A DNA stretch of 64,000 nt, from positions 8,037,366 to 8,101,365 of the forward strand of contig NZ_AP018207.1 in the NCBI RefSeq assembly GCF_002367995.1, in the 5' to 3' direction. A program made the translations under genes and the position numbers. The stretch is from Calothrix brevissima NIES-22 (lineage in GTDB: Bacteria > Cyanobacteriota > Cyanobacteriia > Cyanobacteriales > Nostocaceae). The notes below the pieces were generated by a model, which worked only from the letters and a program-made list of their open reading frames with translations, did no database searches and was not told the origin of the DNA. Shown piece by piece: positions 62,330 to 64,000 of this stretch. Positions within the stretch are counted from its first letter, which is position 1; each line of letters begins with the position of its first letter.

Positions 62330-64000
62330 CTACGCAGTAATGAATATTTTGGCTGTGTAGGGTTGGATATCGGTAATTAAACTATTTTCGCTTACTTCTA
62401 CAGGCGTGTTTGTGAACCAATCTTGCCAATTTTCGGCTTTTGGGAAGTTGGGAATTTGATAATCGTTGAGATAATCATCAGCAAAGTTGACTACAACCAC
62501 TACTTGCGAACCTTTGTTATCCCAGCGAAGGTAGCTTAAGAGTTTCGCCTGTGTATCTTCGTGGAAAAACTCTATATTGTCGCTTTGCAAAGCTAGATTC
62601 TGTTTACGCAGGGCAATGAGTTTTTTGTAATAATCGAATAAATCGCGGTTTTGGGGGTTTTCTAACAATGGCCAAGCGATTTTCTTGGGTTGAGTGACTT
62701 TTTCGCTTTTGCGCTTGTGTTCGCCAAATTCTTCACCCATCCATAACATCGGTATACCAACTGCTGTCATTAACAGGACTGCGGCTAATTTGGCGCGGGT
62801 AAATGCAGCTTCATCAAAAATTCCGCGATCGCCTAATTCTCTAAATAAATGTTCGCGATCGTGGGTGGATAAGTAATTTATCACATTGGTACCAGTTTTA
62901 TAACCCTGCTGTCGCGGATCTAAAACTTGCTTGAGATGATCTAGTTCAAATTTTTCGCCACAAACATGAGGCACTATAAAGTAACGAAAACTTTCATGCC
63001 AACAAGCATCTAAGGGGCCCTCAGGTGCTGTAACTTCGCTAGTATCTGGAATATGTTCGGCAATGTTATAAAACGGTTTGTTAACAGTATTTTTTTTTGC
63101 TTGTTGAGCCAGCCAATGCAAAAATTCAAAGTTAGCTAATTGGCGCACCGCATCAAAGCGAATCCCATCAATGTGATATTCTTGTACCCAAAACCGCACT
63201 ACATCACCAACATATTGCCAAGCAGGTTTAACATCTAGCTTTTCATCATAATTATCATAGTTAAACTCTGGGCCCCAGTAATTATCCGGGTCTTCTGGAT
63301 AGTGCATGTGTTCGTAATACCAATAATTCCTATCTATCAGCATTAACGGGCATTCTTCATCAGTATGATTATAAATTCCATCCATAAATACCCGAATGCC
63401 TCGACTATGACATTCATCAATTAATCGCTTTAAATCTGCTGTGGAACCATAACTAGATTCTGTGGCGAAAAAATGGCGAACTTTGTAACCCCAGTTATAA
63501 TCGCCAGGGTATTCATTTACTGGCATTAATTCAACAGCATTAATTCCTAATTCTTGGAGATAATCTAATTTTTCAATTGCATCTAAATATTGTCCTCTTT
63601 TTTCCCTATCAACCTCACCGCCAGTAAAATCAGCAACGTGCATTTCATAGATAATTAATTCATTATTTTCTGGCAAGGGTATATCGTCATACTGCCAACT
63701 ATAACTATCAACTATTCTTTGACCATTCTTAATTTGTACTAAACCAACTTTTTGCTGTTCGTCAACATCTGTAGCATAAGGATCTATCACATCTACCCAT
63801 TCATTTGGAGAAAAATTAGGGCTTTGACTTTGAACACGAAATTTATATTGATAAATACCGTCTGCTAAATTTACTTGCGTATAAAAATAACCATCTTCAT
63901 TTTTTTTCATTGGCGTTTCTTGCCAATCTGAAAAAGAGCCGATTAAACTAGCTTTTTGATTACGAGGTGCAAATAATTTAAAATCAATTAAGCTACCCAT
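62330..64000 (-). CDS. GH13 alpha-glucan-acting enzyme with CBM48-like domain (copy 2)
   Basis: The 556-residue protein is a close paralogue of the one at 37489: same N-terminal FKLFAPRNQKASLIGSFSDW domain and the same GH13 catalytic triad in DGIRFDAVR, IAEHIPD and STHDREHL. The third motif differs (THD instead of NHD). The ATG lies exactly at the window edge and matches the paralogue's start, so the gene is probably complete. Two such enzymes may act on different glucan chain lengths or conditions. The true reaction is not known. Confidence 0.85.
   Translation of the reverse strand: MGSLIDFKLFAPRNQKASLIGSFSDWQETPMKKNEDGYFYTQVNLADGIYQYKFRVQSQSPNFSPNEWVDVIDPYATDVDEQQKVGLVQIKNGQRIVDSYSWQYDDIPLPENNELIIYEMHVADFTGGEVDREKRGQYLDAIEKLDYLQELGINAVELMPVNEYPGDYNWGYKVRHFFATESSYGSTADLKRLIDECHSRGIRVFMDGIYNHTDEECPLMLIDRNYWYYEHMHYPEDPDNYWGPEFNYDNYDEKLDVKPAWQYVGDVVRFWVQEYHIDGIRFDAVRQLANFEFLHWLAQQAKKNTVNKPFYNIAEHIPDTSEVTAPEGPLDACWHESFRYFIVPHVCGEKFELDHLKQVLDPRQQGYKTGTNVINYLSTHDREHLFRELGDRGIFDEAAFTRAKLAAVLLMTAVGIPMLWMGEEFGEHKRKSEKVTQPKKIAWPLLENPQNRDLFDYYKKLIALRKQNLALQSDNIEFFHEDTQAKLLSYLRWDNKGSQVVVVVNFADDYLNDYQIPNFPKAENWQDWFTNTPVEVSENSLITDIQPYTAKIFITA

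Overview
The window looks like chromosome of a filamentous, probably heterocyst-forming cyanobacterium of the Nostoc/Anabaena/Tolypothrix type. This is inferred from the many GCGATCGC (HIP1) sites, the short tandem heptamer repeats (TCATTTG, AAAGTCA, TGTCCCC types), dispersed palindromic micro-repeats, and clade-typical genes: the ARC6-like division protein Ftn2/ZipN, a PAM68-like photosystem assembly factor, DUF1823, DUF2358 and DUF4912 proteins, and a histidine kinase with bilin-binding-type GAF domains.

Layout. Bases 1-5538 are one end of a Tn7-like transposon (tniQ, tnsC and a fused tnsA-tnsB, all leftward). Four TnsB-type repeats and a TGT...ACA terminus sit just downstream of a tRNA-Lys gene; the rest of the element lies beyond the left edge. 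Bases 5.6-34.6 kb are ordinary chromosome: aldose epimerase-like protein, PdhA, Ftn2, DUF4912 protein, a lipoprotein, an ammonium transporter, a degenerate protein kinase, a Get3/ArsA-like ATPase, a multi-GAF histidine kinase, DnaN, a B12-type radical SAM enzyme, a hydrolase, class II aldolase, HisD and a macro-domain protein. At 34.6-36.4 kb a 1,504-bp insertion sequence with a 7-bp target duplication has split an acylphosphatase gene. Bases 36.6-44.6 kb carry DUF1823, a GH13 enzyme, a DAHP synthase, a SpoIIM/membrane/RDD cluster and a 2H phosphoesterase.

Bases 44.8-49.4 kb hold a dense tRNA array, all on the minus strand, with about 30 tRNA genes or remnants covering 19 amino acids (no tRNA with a standard Ile anticodon seen). 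It appears to be transcribed from one promoter near 49.55 kb. The array is unusual. Three tRNA genes carry the same 27-bp repeat at the same place in the T-loop. One tRNA-Thr is split in its anticodon loop by a TnpB-only IS605-type element. One tRNA has the amber-reading anticodon CTA. Several 'Leu' tRNAs have short variable arms, and a broken HNH endonuclease gene sits among them.

Bases 49.6-64 kb are chromosome again: an HNH protein, a macro-like/KAP NTPase that may be a defence protein, a PD-(D/E)XK-like protein, a Kelch protein, a pirin operon with a divergent PadR regulator, a second DAHP synthase, PAM68-like, ribosomal protein S15 and a second GH13 paralogue starting at the right edge. 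The strongest candidates for something new are the tRNA array with its site-specific T-loop insertions and its TnpB element, followed by the Tn7-like element whose targeting module lies outside the window.
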